Shown: in pieces, positions 8,008 through 16,997 of the stretch
How positions within the stretch are numbered: the stretch's first letter is position 1
Layout of the letters: every line of letters starts with the position of its first letter
Assembly (NCBI RefSeq): GCF_016428905.1
Contig: NZ_JAELTQ010000017.1
Location: 1-61,233 of the forward strand
Direction: 5' to 3'
Length of the DNA: 61,233 bases
DNA from: Dyella sp. ASV24
Lineage (GTDB): Bacteria; Pseudomonadota; Gammaproteobacteria; Xanthomonadales; Rhodanobacteraceae
Notes under the pieces: generated by a model
Told to the model about the DNA's origin: nothing
Database searches by the model: none
The model's input: the letters and a program-made list of their open reading frames with translations, nothing else
Made by a program: the position numbers and the translations under genes

Positions 8008-8838
8008 GTGTACGCGCAAAAAGCGAACGCACCCACGCGCAAGCCCGTCACCGTGCCGGCGCTGCGTGCGATGAAGGCGGAAGGCCGTCGCATCGTCATG
8101 CTGACCTGTTACGACGCGAGCTTCGCGGCGCAGTTGGAAATGGCTGGCATCGACGTAGCACTGGTCGGTGACTCGCTGGGCATGGTGATCCAGGGGCACA
8201 AGAGCACGCTGCCGGTCACGCTGGATCACATGGTCTATCACACCGGCATCGTGGCGCGCGGACTCGATGCGACGCTGCTCATTGCCGATCTGCCTTTCAT
8301 GGCCGATCGCGATGTTCCACACGCGCTCGAAGCCGGCGCGCAGTTGGTGGGCGAGGGTGGTGCTGCGATGGTGAAGATCGAGGGTGCGTCGCCGCATATC
8401 CTGGAGATCATCACGTCGCTGGTCGAGCGTGCCATTCCGGTTTGCGCACACCTGGGGCTCACCCCGCAGTCGGTGCACAAGTTCGGCGGGTTCCGCATCC
8501 AGGGGCGTGCACAGGACGCCGCTGACCGACTGGTCGAGGAAGCCAAAGCCGTGGAAGCCGCTGGCGCCGATCTCCTGGTACTGGAAGGCATTCCGACCGT
8601 CCTGGGCGAACGCATCACGCGAGCCGTCTCCATTCCGACCATCGGTATCGGTGCTGGCCCGCATTGTGACGGGCAGGTGCTGGTCATCCATGACATGCTG
8701 GGCGTCACGCCGGGCAAGCGACCGAAATTCAGCAAGGATTTCCTCGCAGGACGCGACTCTGTGGCTGCGGCGATCGCGGCCTATGCCGAGGACGTGCGCA
8801 ATGGCGCCTTCCCGGCACCGGAACATTGCTTCGACTGA
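8008..8838 (+). CDS. panB: 3-methyl-2-oxobutanoate hydroxymethyltransferase
   Basis: Encodes 276 residues from GTG 8008, preceded by AGGAAA 7 bases upstream. It makes ketopantoate from alpha-ketoisovalerate and methylene-tetrahydrofolate, the first step of pantothenate synthesis. Conserved blocks are [22 protein letters not shown] with the metal-binding Asp, [18 protein letters not shown] and [16 protein letters not shown]. Length matches the family. panC starts 25 bases after the stop; folK upstream supplies the same folate-linked context. Confidence 0.97.
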   Translation: MYAQKANAPTRKPVTVPALRAMKAEGRRIVMLTCYDASFAAQLEMAGIDVALVGDSLGMVIQGHKSTLPVTLDHMVYHTGIVARGLDATLLIADLPFMADRDVPHALEAGAQLVGEGGAAMVKIEGASPHILEIITSLVERAIPVCAHLGLTPQSVHKFGGFRIQGRAQDAADRLVEEAKAVEAAGADLLVLEGIPTVLGERITRAVSIPTIGIGAGPHCDGQVLVIHDMLGVTPGKRPKFSKDFLAGRDSVAAAIAAYAEDVRNGAFPAPEHCFD

Positions 8839-8863
8839 AGCGACAGAGCAAAGCAGAACTGAT

Positions 8864-9709
8864 ATGCAAACTGTGCAAGATGCCGCGCAACTGCGCGCTG
8901 TCATCCGTGGCTGGCGCGGCCAGGGCCTTACCGTGGGCTTCGTGCCCACCATGGGCAATCTCCATGCCGGCCACCATTCGCTGATCAAGCTGGCCCGCGC
9001 CCGGGCAGATCGCGTGGTGGCCAGCGTCTTCGTCAATCCGACGCAGTTCGGGCCGAACGAGGATTTCGAGCGCTATCCCCGTACCCTGGTGCAGGATCAG
9101 GTCGGCCTGGCCGAACAGGAGTGCGACCTGCTGTTTGCGCCGGAAGTCGCCACGCTGTATCCATTTGGCGCCCAGAACAGCGTGAGCCTCCACGTGCCCC
9201 AGCTCACCGAGACGCTGGAAGGGGCGCATCGCCCCGGCCACTTCGATGGCGTGGCCACGGTGGTGTGCAAGCTGTTCAATCTGGTCCAGCCGGATCTGGC
9301 GGTGTTCGGTCAGAAGGATTTCCAGCAACTCAAGGTGATCGAGCGCATGGTCCGCGACCTGTCGCTGCCGGTGAAGATCATGGGCGCGGCTACCCTGCGC
9401 GCCGATGACGGCCTGGCGCTCAGTTCGCGCAATCAGTATCTCTCGCCCGACCAGCGCGCCCTTGCGCCCCAGATCTACGCCACCCTGCAGCAGATGCGCG
9501 AGCTTATCGCCAAGGGCCATGCGTGGCAGGTCGTGGAGCAAGCCGCTGCTTCCAAGCTGGCGCGGGCGGGCTTCGAACCGGATTACGCCGCCATTCGCCG
9601 GGCCGAAGATCTGGCTGAGCCGGGCGAGGGCGAGACTGACGGCCTTGTTGCCCTGATCGCGGCCCGATTGGGCTCCACCCGCCTGATCGACAACTTGCCT
9701 TTCGACTGA
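8864..9709 (+). CDS. panC: Pantothenate synthetase (pantoate-beta-alanine ligase)
   Basis: Encodes 281 residues. It joins pantoate and beta-alanine using ATP. The nucleotidyltransferase signature VPTMGNLHAGHHSL contains the HxGH motif, with FVNPTQFGPNEDF, FGQKDFQQL and LALSSRNQYLS further on. The frame is open far upstream into panB, but ATG 8864 gives the canonical N-terminus and leaves a 25-base gap after panB. Operon with panB; panD follows 100 bases later behind its own promoter-like sequence. Confidence 0.97.
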   Translation: MQTVQDAAQLRAVIRGWRGQGLTVGFVPTMGNLHAGHHSLIKLARARADRVVASVFVNPTQFGPNEDFERYPRTLVQDQVGLAEQECDLLFAPEVATLYPFGAQNSVSLHVPQLTETLEGAHRPGHFDGVATVVCKLFNLVQPDLAVFGQKDFQQLKVIERMVRDLSLPVKIMGAATLRADDGLALSSRNQYLSPDQRALAPQIYATLQQMRELIAKGHAWQVVEQAAASKLARAGFEPDYAAIRRAEDLAEPGEGETDGLVALIAARLGSTRLIDNLPFD

Positions 9710-9741
9710 ACGGCCCCATCTGGGGCTTGCCGGGACTCTTG

Positions 9742-9771
9742 TTGCGATGCGGCGTGTCCCGGCGGGATAAT
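9742..9771 (+). promoter_or_regulatory. Putative sigma-70 promoter for panD
   Basis: TTGCGA at 9742-9747 and GATAAT at 9766-9771, spacer 18 bases, in the panC-panD gap. The same GATAAT -10 and 18-base spacing occur at the putative panB promoter. Confidence 0.55.
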
Positions 9772-9809
9772 GGTGAGCTACGCGGACTGTACCTGCCGGA
9801 ACTGAAGTC

Positions 9810-10196
9810 ATGAACCTGAACATGCTCAAGTGCAAGATTCACCGTGCCACGGTGACCCATGCCGAGCTCCACTACGAAGGCTCCATCGCTATCGACGGCC
9901 TGTTGCTCGATGCCTCCGGCATTCGCGAGTACGAACAGATCCACGCGTGGAACATCAACAACGGCAAGCGTTTCGTCACGTACGCGCTGCGTGCTGAGGA
10001 AGGCTCCGGCATCATCTCGGTGAACGGCAGTGCCGCGCACCGCGCACAGCCAGGTGACCTGATCATCATCGCTGCGTTTGCTCAGCTGTCCGAAGCGGAG
10101 GTGGAGCAGTTCCAGCCGACGCTGGTGTACGTGGACGCCAACAACGCCATCTCGCACACCAATCGCTCGATTCCGAAGCAGATGGCGGCAGCCTGA
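9810..10196 (+). CDS. panD: Aspartate 1-decarboxylase, pyruvoyl-dependent
   Basis: Encodes 128 residues. It makes beta-alanine for pantothenate. The proenzyme self-cleaves between G24 and S25 in YEGSIAID to give the pyruvoyl group; both residues are present, and the flanking HAELHYEG and the later [12 protein letters not shown] and DLIIIA blocks are intact. The start ATG 9810 matches the E. coli N-terminal register exactly. A GC-rich hairpin without T-run (10203-10225) separates it from pgi. Confidence 0.97.
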   Translation: MNLNMLKCKIHRATVTHAELHYEGSIAIDGLLLDASGIREYEQIHAWNINNGKRFVTYALRAEEGSGIISVNGSAAHRAQPGDLIIIAAFAQLSEAEVEQFQPTLVYVDANNAISHTNRSIPKQMAAA

Positions 10197-10309
10197 CGCA
10201 TCCGCCCCGCCTTCGACGCGGGGCGTGCGTGCAGTGCAACAAATCTGCTGGCGTGTGGCGCGGAAAGCTGCGTAAGATCGGGATCTCTCCAAGCCAAACA
10301 TGAGATCCC

Positions 10310-11953
10310 ATGTCGCCCGAGCGCCGTCCGTCTTTTCTGGCAGAACACGTCGACCGTCTGGCCGGCACTCATCTCCGCGAGCTGCTGAAGGACGTCGCCC
10401 GCGGTAAGCGGCTGCGTCACCGTCTTGGTCCGGTGCTGCTGGACCTCAGTCGACAGAAGCTCGACCTTAAGGCGCTGGACGCCTTGGGAGCGCATGTCGA
10501 GGCCTCCGGCTGGCAGGCGGCCCGCGACGCCATGTTCGCGGGTGCACCCATCAATACGTCCGAGAACCGCGCAGTGCTGCATACCGCGCTGCGCGCCAGC
10601 GGCTCGCAGCTGCCGTCACCCGCTCCGCGTGACGCGCTTACGGAGATCGAGCAGACCCTGCAACGCATGGATGCGCTGGTGAAAGCCATGGAGCTTGGCG
10701 ATGCCAGCGCCTTCGGCGTCGCCCCAGGTATCACGGATGTGGTGAATATCGGTATCGGCGGCTCGGACCTCGGGCCTCGTCTGGCGGTGCGCGCCTTGGC
10801 GCCGTATCACGTGCCGGGCTTGCGTAGCCACTTCCTTACCAACGTGGACGGCCAGTCGGCCTACGAGTTGATGCATCAGCTCGATCCGAAACGCACGCTG
10901 GTCATCGTAGTGTCCAAGACGTTCACCACGCAGGAAACGCTGCTCAACGGCACTGTTTTGCGCGACTGGATCAGCCGTGCCTACAACGGCGACAAGGCCG
11001 CTGTGTCCCGCCATTTTCTGGCGGTCAGCGCCAACGTCGCTGAGGCGGAAAAGTGGGGTGTGCCGGCGGCGCAGGTTTACCCCATGTGGGATTTCGTCGG
11101 CGGCCGCTTCTCGCTTTGGTCAGCGGTGGGGTTGTCACTGGCGATTGCGATCGGCTCGTACAACTTCCACGAATTGCTGCGTGGCGCCGCGTTGGTAGAC
11201 GATCACTTCCGTTCTGCCGCGTGGTCGGAGAACCTGCCGGTGCTGCTCAGTCTGGTGGAGTACTGGAACCGCAACGCTCAGGGGCGTGGTAGCCGCGCCG
11301 TGGTGCCATACGCGGATCTGCTGACGGACCTTACGTCCTACCTCCAGCAGTTGGAGATGGAAAGTCTGGGCAAACAGGTCACCCCGCAGGGACAGCACGT
11401 CGCCCAGTCCACCTCGGCAGTGGTGTGGGGCAGCGTGGGAACCAATGCACAGCATGCCTACTTCCAGTCCCTGCATCAGGGTACGGATGTCGTGCCGCTG
11501 GAGTTCATTGGCGTCGTAAAGCCCGCGCACGATCTCAATGCCAACCACGAAGCCTTGTTGTCGAACCTGCTCGCTCAGGCCGCGGCGTTGGCACTCGGCA
11601 AAACGTTCGACGAAGCATTGGCCGAAGCGACGTCCGGCACCGAAGAGCAGCGCCGCGTGCTTGCCGCGCAGCGTACCTTCCCAGGCGACCGCCCGAGCAC
11701 GGTGACGTTGCTGGATGCGTTGACGCCGGAAAGCCTGGGTGCCTTGATTGCCCTGTACGAACACAAAGTGTTCATGCTCGGCCATCTGTGGGGCATCAAT
11801 GCGTTCGACCAGTGGGGTGTGGAGCTGGGCAAGGCGATCGCGCGACAGATTCTTCCCGCGTTGGGCGAGGATGGCACCAAGCACGCCGATTCCTTTGATT
11901 CCGCAACGCAGGCGTTGATCGAGGCGATCCACGAGCGTCGTACGGCTCTATAG
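10310..11953 (+). CDS. pgi: Glucose-6-phosphate isomerase
   Basis: Encodes 547 residues, against 549 in E. coli. It interconverts glucose-6-phosphate and fructose-6-phosphate. Conserved features: NIGIGGSDLGPR, VVSKTFTTQETLLN (phosphate-binding), WDFVGGRFSLWSAVGL, the second PGI signature near HQGTDVVPLEFIG, and KVFMLGHLWGINAFDQWGVE near the end. Start ATG 10310. Single transcription unit by spacing; queG converges from downstream. Confidence 0.97.
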   Translation: MSPERRPSFLAEHVDRLAGTHLRELLKDVARGKRLRHRLGPVLLDLSRQKLDLKALDALGAHVEASGWQAARDAMFAGAPINTSENRAVLHTALRASGSQLPSPAPRDALTEIEQTLQRMDALVKAMELGDASAFGVAPGITDVVNIGIGGSDLGPRLAVRALAPYHVPGLRSHFLTNVDGQSAYELMHQLDPKRTLVIVVSKTFTTQETLLNGTVLRDWISRAYNGDKAAVSRHFLAVSANVAEAEKWGVPAAQVYPMWDFVGGRFSLWSAVGLSLAIAIGSYNFHELLRGAALVDDHFRSAAWSENLPVLLSLVEYWNRNAQGRGSRAVVPYADLLTDLTSYLQQLEMESLGKQVTPQGQHVAQSTSAVVWGSVGTNAQHAYFQSLHQGTDVVPLEFIGVVKPAHDLNANHEALLSNLLAQAAALALGKTFDEALAEATSGTEEQRRVLAAQRTFPGDRPSTVTLLDALTPESLGALIALYEHKVFMLGHLWGINAFDQWGVELGKAIARQILPALGEDGTKHADSFDSATQALIEAIHERRTAL

Positions 11954-12013
11954 CCGCGGTGTCGCGTATGGGGGCACTCTGCTGAGTGCTCCCTCATCGC
12001 GCTACTTCGTGGT

Positions 12014-13090
12014 TTAGACGGCCTGACGGGCGAGTGCCCAGGCCACGTGCTCGCGCACGATGTCCGACGGATGATCAGCGCGCGTAAGCAGCGCCTGTCG
12101 CACCACTTCCGAATGCGGGGCATTGCCCAGGGCGACGGCGATATTGCGCAGCCACCCTTCGTAACCCGTGCGACGGATTGCCATGCCTTCCGTTCGCTGC
12201 AGGAATTCCTGTTCGCTCCAGCCGAACAGCTCCACCAACTTCGCGCCATCCAGCCGATGGCGTGGCGCGAAATCCGGCTCTGTCGCGTCCTGCGCAAATT
12301 TGTTCCACGGGCAGATCAGCTGGCAGTCGTCGCAACCGAAGATGCGGTTGCCCATCGGTTCGCGCAATTCTTCCGGAATGCTTCCGCGCAATTCGATGGT
12401 GAGATACGAGATGCAACGCCGTGCATCGAGCTTGTACGGAGCCACGATGGCCTGCGTGGGACAGATGTCGATACAGCGTCGGCAACTACCACAATGCGCG
12501 CTGGCCGGCGCGTCGACGGGAAGCGGCAGATTCGTGTAGAGCTCGCCAAGGAAAAAGTATGAGCCGGCGCTGCGGTTGATCAGCACGGTGTGCTTGCCGA
12601 TCCATCCTAGTCCAGCATTGCGTGCCAGCGCCTTTTCGAGCACCGGCGCGGAATCGACGAAGGCGCGATAGCCAAAGTCGCCGATGGCGCCGTGGATGCG
12701 TTCAGCCAGTTTCTGCAGCCGGTTGCGCATCAGCTTGTGATAATCGCGGCCCAGCGCATAACGCGCGACGTAACCTGCCTCGGCGTCGTGCAGTACGTTC
12801 CATGCGTTGCGCGTTCCGGGTGGGATGTAGTCCATGCGTACGGAGATCACCCGCAACGTGCCCGGCTCCAGTTCGGCGGGGCGGCTGCGCTTGTCGCCAT
12901 GGCGGGCCATGTATTCCATCTCGCCGTGGTGGCCATCGTCTAGCCAGCGCTTGAGGTGCAACTCGTCCTCGCCCAGGTCGGTGCCGGCGATCCCGCAGTC
13001 GGCAAAACCGAGTTCAACCGCCCAGCGCTTGATGTCGAGCGCAAGCGCAGCGTAGTCGGCAGATGGGCTGGAAACAGAGGACATGTGCAT
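12014..13090 (-). CDS. queG: Epoxyqueuosine reductase
   Basis: Encodes 358 residues. It reduces epoxyqueuosine to queuosine in tRNA using cobalamin and two [4Fe-4S] clusters. Ferredoxin-like cysteines are in CGSCRRCIDICP, with more in CISYL and GCDDCQLICPW. A C-terminal HEAT-like segment (RNIAVALGNAPHSEVV) is typical of the full-length form. ATG 13090 or, two codons later, ATG 13084 can start it; the open frame continues far upstream but only as antisense of nnr. It is divergent from nnr with 54 bases between start codons, echoing E. coli queG/nnr-tsaE-amiB-mutL. Confidence 0.95.
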   Translation of the reverse strand: MHMSSVSSPSADYAALALDIKRWAVELGFADCGIAGTDLGEDELHLKRWLDDGHHGEMEYMARHGDKRSRPAELEPGTLRVISVRMDYIPPGTRNAWNVLHDAEAGYVARYALGRDYHKLMRNRLQKLAERIHGAIGDFGYRAFVDSAPVLEKALARNAGLGWIGKHTVLINRSAGSYFFLGELYTNLPLPVDAPASAHCGSCRRCIDICPTQAIVAPYKLDARRCISYLTIELRGSIPEELREPMGNRIFGCDDCQLICPWNKFAQDATEPDFAPRHRLDGAKLVELFGWSEQEFLQRTEGMAIRRTGYEGWLRNIAVALGNAPHSEVVRQALLTRADHPSDIVREHVAWALARQAV

Positions 13091-13109
13091 ATTGTAGGCG
13101 GTATGGGCG

Positions 13110-13137
13110 TCGACCCATTCGCGGGCATGCCTATAAT
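13110..13137 (+). promoter_or_regulatory. Putative sigma-70 promoter for nnr, leaderless configuration
   Basis: TCGACC at 13110-13115, 16-base spacer, perfect TATAAT at 13132-13137. The expected transcription start, 7-8 bases after the -10, falls at about 13144-13145, exactly the ATG of nnr. No Shine-Dalgarno sequence can fit between. Confidence 0.6.
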
Positions 13138-13144
13138 TCCCTTC

Positions 13145-14629
13145 ATGACTGCCTCCATTCATCGTCATGAGCTCTACACCGTTGAACAGGTGCGAGCGCT
13201 CGATCGCCGAGCCATCGACGTGCTCGGCATTCCAGGCTATGAGCTGATGCAGCGTGCCGCTGCTGCTGCCTTGGTCTGCCTGCGTCAGCGCTGGCCGCAC
13301 GCGCGGCGTATCGCGGTGTATTGCGGGCCGGGCAATAACGGAGGGGATGGTTTTTTGCTTGCTGCACTCGCCCGCGAGGTCGGTATCCATGTGGATGTCT
13401 TCGCGCATGGCGAAAGCCGTGGCGAAGACGCCATTCGTGCGCGCCGCGAGTTCGAGCGCGGTGGTGGCGTGGTGCACGCATGGCAGGAGGATCTCGAGCT
13501 TCCGCTGGCTGAAGTGCATGTGGATGCGCTCTACGGCACCGGCCTGCAGCGTGCACTGACACCGGATGTAGCCGCGCTGGTGAACCGCATTCATGCCGCG
13601 GAGGCGCCCGTGCTTGCGCTCGATGTGCCATCTGGCGTGAACGCTGATACGGGGGATGTGCCTGGCGATGCCGTGCAGGCGAGTGTCACTGTGACGTTTA
13701 TTGCTGCCAAGCGTGGCCTCTTCACGGGGCTCGCACCGGGCTACGTGGGGAGCGTGCAATGGGAGTCGCAGGGGTTGCCCGACACGTTGTGGCAGGGTGC
13801 CCAGGCGGATGCCGAGCTCATGCAACCTTGGACCTTGCCGCCACGTCCGCGCCAGGCTCACAAGGGCAACAATGGGCATGTACTGGCGGTTGGTGGCGAC
13901 CACGGTACGGCGGGTGCTATCCGGCTTTGTGGCGAAGCGGCGTTGCGCGGCGGTGCCGGGCTGGTCAGCGTGGCGACGCGCGCCGAGCATCTGATTTCGC
14001 TCAATAGCGCCCGCCCAGAGCTGATGGCGCACGACGTCAACGGTCCGCAGGCATTGGAAGCCTTGCTGCCACGCGCCACCGTGTTGGCGGTGGGGCCGGG
14101 GTTAGGGCAGGGCGCCTGGGGGCACGCCCTGTGGTTGACCGCACTCGAGGCGGGACTGCCGCTGGTGCTGGATGCCGATGGCTTGAACTTGCTGGCACAT
14201 GAGCCGCGTCAGCTGCCGGGCATGGCAGTGATCACGCCCCACCCGGGAGAGGCAGCCCGCTTGCTGGGCTGCACGACCGCAGATGTCGGAAAGGACCGTT
14301 TTGCGGCTGCGCGCGAATTGGCCCGCCGCTATCGCGCGGTGGTGGTGCTAAAGGGTGCCGGTAGCCTGGTGGCTGATCCTGCAGGTCGCGTGGCGGTATG
14401 TCCGTGGGGCAATCCGGGCATGGCGACGGGTGGTATGGGCGATCTGTTGACCGGCATCATTGCCGCACTCATCGCGCAGGGCTGCGATGCCTGGCAGGCA
14501 GCCTGCCTTGGCGTGTCGCTCCATGCTAGGGCTGGGGACCTCGCCGCAAAACTGGGGGGCGAGCGCGGCCTGATGGCCAGTGACCTGCTGGAGCCACTGC
14601 GGCGGCTGCTCAACGGACAGGAAACATGA
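13145..14629 (+). CDS. nnr: Bifunctional NAD(P)H-hydrate epimerase / ADP-dependent dehydratase
   Basis: Encodes 494 residues. The N-terminal YjeF epimerase domain has CGPGNNGGDGF and LALDVPSGVNADTG. The C-terminal ribokinase-like dehydratase domain has HKGNNGHVLAVGG, LDADGLNLL, ITPHPGEAARL and GNPGMATGGMGDLL. Together they repair hydrated NAD(P)H. Start ATG 13145 is preferred over an upstream open frame that is antisense to queG. The stop overlaps tsaE in ATGA, implying translational coupling. First gene of nnr-tsaE-amiC-mutL. Confidence 0.96.
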   Translation: MTASIHRHELYTVEQVRALDRRAIDVLGIPGYELMQRAAAAALVCLRQRWPHARRIAVYCGPGNNGGDGFLLAALAREVGIHVDVFAHGESRGEDAIRARREFERGGGVVHAWQEDLELPLAEVHVDALYGTGLQRALTPDVAALVNRIHAAEAPVLALDVPSGVNADTGDVPGDAVQASVTVTFIAAKRGLFTGLAPGYVGSVQWESQGLPDTLWQGAQADAELMQPWTLPPRPRQAHKGNNGHVLAVGGDHGTAGAIRLCGEAALRGGAGLVSVATRAEHLISLNSARPELMAHDVNGPQALEALLPRATVLAVGPGLGQGAWGHALWLTALEAGLPLVLDADGLNLLAHEPRQLPGMAVITPHPGEAARLLGCTTADVGKDRFAAARELARRYRAVVVLKGAGSLVADPAGRVAVCPWGNPGMATGGMGDLLTGIIAALIAQGCDAWQAACLGVSLHARAGDLAAKLGGERGLMASDLLEPLRRLLNGQET

Positions 14630-15084
14630 CGGATCCCACCTGGAATCTACCTGACGAGGCGGCCACCGCCACGCTCGCCACCCGCATGGCCGGTGCCTTG
14701 GATGGTGGATTGGTGGTCTATCTGCACGGCGACCTCGGGGCTGGCAAGACCAGCTTTGCCCGCGCTTTGCTCGGGGCGCTAGGGGTGGGCGAGCGCATCA
14801 AGAGCCCGACCTACTCTCTGGTCGAGTCCTATCTGGCCAACGGGCGTCCGGCCTGGCACCTGGATCTCTATCGCATCGCTGATCCGGGAGAGCTGGAGTG
14901 GCTGGGGCTGGACGCCTTGTCCGACCCCGCCGCCCTTGTCCTGGTGGAGTGGCCGGAGCGTGGCGCCGGGGCGCTTCCCGCACCCGACCTGGTCGTGCAT
15001 CTGGGCTACGCGGGCACCGGGCGCAAGGCGCGGATGGAAGTGCGCACGGAGCGTGGCGCGGCCATCACCTCGCGCCTTGGTTGA
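14626..15084 (+). CDS. tsaE: tRNA threonylcarbamoyladenosine biosynthesis ATPase TsaE
   Basis: Encodes 152 residues. It is the P-loop ATPase partner of TsaB/TsaD in making t6A37 of ANN-decoding tRNAs. Walker A HGDLGAGKTSFARAL is at about residues 30-44; SPTYSLVESY, HLDLYRIADPGEL and LVEWPERG follow the family pattern. It starts inside the nnr stop codon (ATGA) and precedes amiC by 199 bases. Confidence 0.95.
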   Translation: MTDPTWNLPDEAATATLATRMAGALDGGLVVYLHGDLGAGKTSFARALLGALGVGERIKSPTYSLVESYLANGRPAWHLDLYRIADPGELEWLGLDALSDPAALVLVEWPERGAGALPAPDLVVHLGYAGTGRKARMEVRTERGAAITSRLG

Positions 15085-15283
15085 GCTCGTACCAATCGGC
15101 CGGCGCATCTAAGTATCGGTACTTAATGAGATTTTTGTCACGGCTTGAGCCGGCGCTTAAGCCTTCAGTTTGCGTGGCTTGCAGCCGATAGCTGGATGCC
15201 GACTGACGAAAGCTGCGCAGGTTATGGAAATTCAAGGGAAAACCTCTTGCAATCGAGAGGCCTCTGGGCTTCAATTCCGCTCC

Positions 15284-16909
15284 ATGAAGGGATTAAGGAC
15301 GCATCCTGCTTTGCTCGGCACCATGGCCTTGCTCGCCGTGGCGCCTTTTTGCGTGGCCCGCGCGGCCGACGTGAAGTCCGCTCGTGTCTGGGCCGGCCCC
15401 GAATACACCCGTGTTGTGCTGGATGTATCTGGTCCGGTGACCTACAAGCTCAACCAGGACGGTGACGAGCTGACGGTGGACGTCAACGCCAGCACCATCG
15501 CCAGCAGCTTCAGCTCCCCGGGCGCCACGGGCTTGTACAAAGGCCTGAGCGGGACGAAGCAGGGCAGCAACGTTCGCCTGACCGCAAAGATCGACCCCAC
15601 TAGCAGCGTCAAGAGCTTCCTTCTCAAACCGCAGGCCGATTACGGCTACCGGCTGGTGGTCGACCTGTACCCGGGCAATGGCAGCGTGGCGAAGTCGGCG
15701 CCGATAAAGTCGTCACTGCCGGCACCGGCTCCATCGGACAGCGATGGGGACAGCGACAGCGCGACGACTGCCGCGAACGTGGTCCCGCCGCCTGCCGCCG
15801 TTCAGGCACCGGCCCCTGCGCCAGAACCGGTACGCAGCACGGGCAAGTCCTCGATCAAACCGACCCAGAGCGGCATGGCCTCCACGCGTGCCGCTGCCGC
15901 CTTGCTCAACGGCGAGCGCAAAGTGGTCATCGCGATCGATGCCGGTCACGGCGGCGAAGATCCGGGCGCACACGGCCCCGGCGGCACACTGGAGAAGAAC
16001 GTCACCCTGGCGGTGGCGCGCCAGCTGGCCGACCAGATCAATCAGCAGCCCGGCATGCGTGCCGTGCTGACGCGCAGCGCTGACTTCTTCATCCCGCTGG
16101 CGCAGCGTTACCAGATCGCTCGCAACAACTCGGCCGACCTGTTCGTGTCGATCCACGCTGACGCGTTCATCAACGGTGACGCCAAGGGTTCCTCGGTTTG
16201 GGTGCTGTCGCCGCGCGGCAAGACCAGCATGGCCGCTCGCTGGCTGGCCGACGGCCAGAACCGGGCCGACCTGATCGGTGGTGTGACGCTAGACGACAAG
16301 AACGACGGCCTGGCCGCCGTGCTGCTGGACCTGCAGCAGGGCTATTCCATGCAGGCGAGCGAGTCGGTGGCCGGCAACGTGCTCAAGGCGTTGGGCAATA
16401 TGGGGCCGACGCACCGCGGCTATGTGGAGCGCGCAAACTTTGTGGTGCTGCGCTCGCCGGATGTGCCGTCGATCCTGGTCGAAACGGCCTTCATCAGTAA
16501 TCCGGACGAAGAGCGCAAGCTGCGCGATCCCTCGCATCAGGCGCGCCTTGCTACGGCTGTGATGGGCGGTATCCGCGGCTACTTCGAATCCACGCCGCCG
16601 CCGGGTAGCTGGTTCGCCGCGCAGGCCTCCCGTCGCAACGGTGTGGCGAATGTCGCCACATCGCAGGGTGACGACGAGACCTCGGCCAAGGCGACCCGGG
16701 CCGTGGCGCAAGCTATGGCTTCCACGCCCGGTGCCTCCTCCCGTGCCGATGACGGTGTGCAGGACCTGCATCGCGTCGAACGCGGTGAGAGCCTGCGCAG
16801 CATCGCCAAGCAGTACGGCGTCAGCATCAGTGCGCTCAAGAACGCCAATAAGCTCGACAGCGACAGCAGCGTGCATGCCGGCATGATGCTGGCCATTCCG
16901 GCCAGCTGA
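15284..16909 (+). CDS. amiC: N-acetylmuramoyl-L-alanine amidase, AMIN + Amidase_3 + LysM
   Basis: Encodes 541 residues. A signal peptide (cleavage near VARA-ADVK) is followed by a beta-rich AMIN domain (residues about 30-130) that directs septal localisation, a Pro/Ala-rich linker, a zinc amidase domain (VIAIDAGHGGEDPGA, RSADFFIPL, FVSIHADA, and VLVETAFISN with the catalytic Glu), and a C-terminal LysM (HRVERGESLRSIAKQYG) for peptidoglycan binding. It cleaves septal peptidoglycan during cell separation. ATG 15284 is chosen because it opens a good signal peptide; ATG 15224 is a possible longer start. The symbol amiB would fit as well, since the locus equals E. coli amiB-mutL. Confidence 0.93.
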   Translation: MKGLRTHPALLGTMALLAVAPFCVARAADVKSARVWAGPEYTRVVLDVSGPVTYKLNQDGDELTVDVNASTIASSFSSPGATGLYKGLSGTKQGSNVRLTAKIDPTSSVKSFLLKPQADYGYRLVVDLYPGNGSVAKSAPIKSSLPAPAPSDSDGDSDSATTAANVVPPPAAVQAPAPAPEPVRSTGKSSIKPTQSGMASTRAAAALLNGERKVVIAIDAGHGGEDPGAHGPGGTLEKNVTLAVARQLADQINQQPGMRAVLTRSADFFIPLAQRYQIARNNSADLFVSIHADAFINGDAKGSSVWVLSPRGKTSMAARWLADGQNRADLIGGVTLDDKNDGLAAVLLDLQQGYSMQASESVAGNVLKALGNMGPTHRGYVERANFVVLRSPDVPSILVETAFISNPDEERKLRDPSHQARLATAVMGGIRGYFESTPPPGSWFAAQASRRNGVANVATSQGDDETSAKATRAVAQAMASTPGASSRADDGVQDLHRVERGESLRSIAKQYGVSISALKNANKLDSDSSVHAGMMLAIPAS

Positions 16910-16931
16910 GCCGGGTTTGCCAAGGTTTGGA

Positions 16932-16960
16932 AGAAGCGCCGCCCCTGGGGCGGCGCTTCT
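16932..16960 (+). terminator. Hairpin between amiC and mutL
   Basis: 14-bp stem AGAAGCGCCGCCCC / GGGGCGGCGCTTCT around a single-base centre, followed by GCTTTC rather than a clear T-run. It may reduce read-through into mutL, whose start is 38 bases further on. Confidence 0.55.
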
Positions 16961-16997
16961 GCTTTCGCCGTGGGGCGACAGGCTCTAAGCTTTGCCG

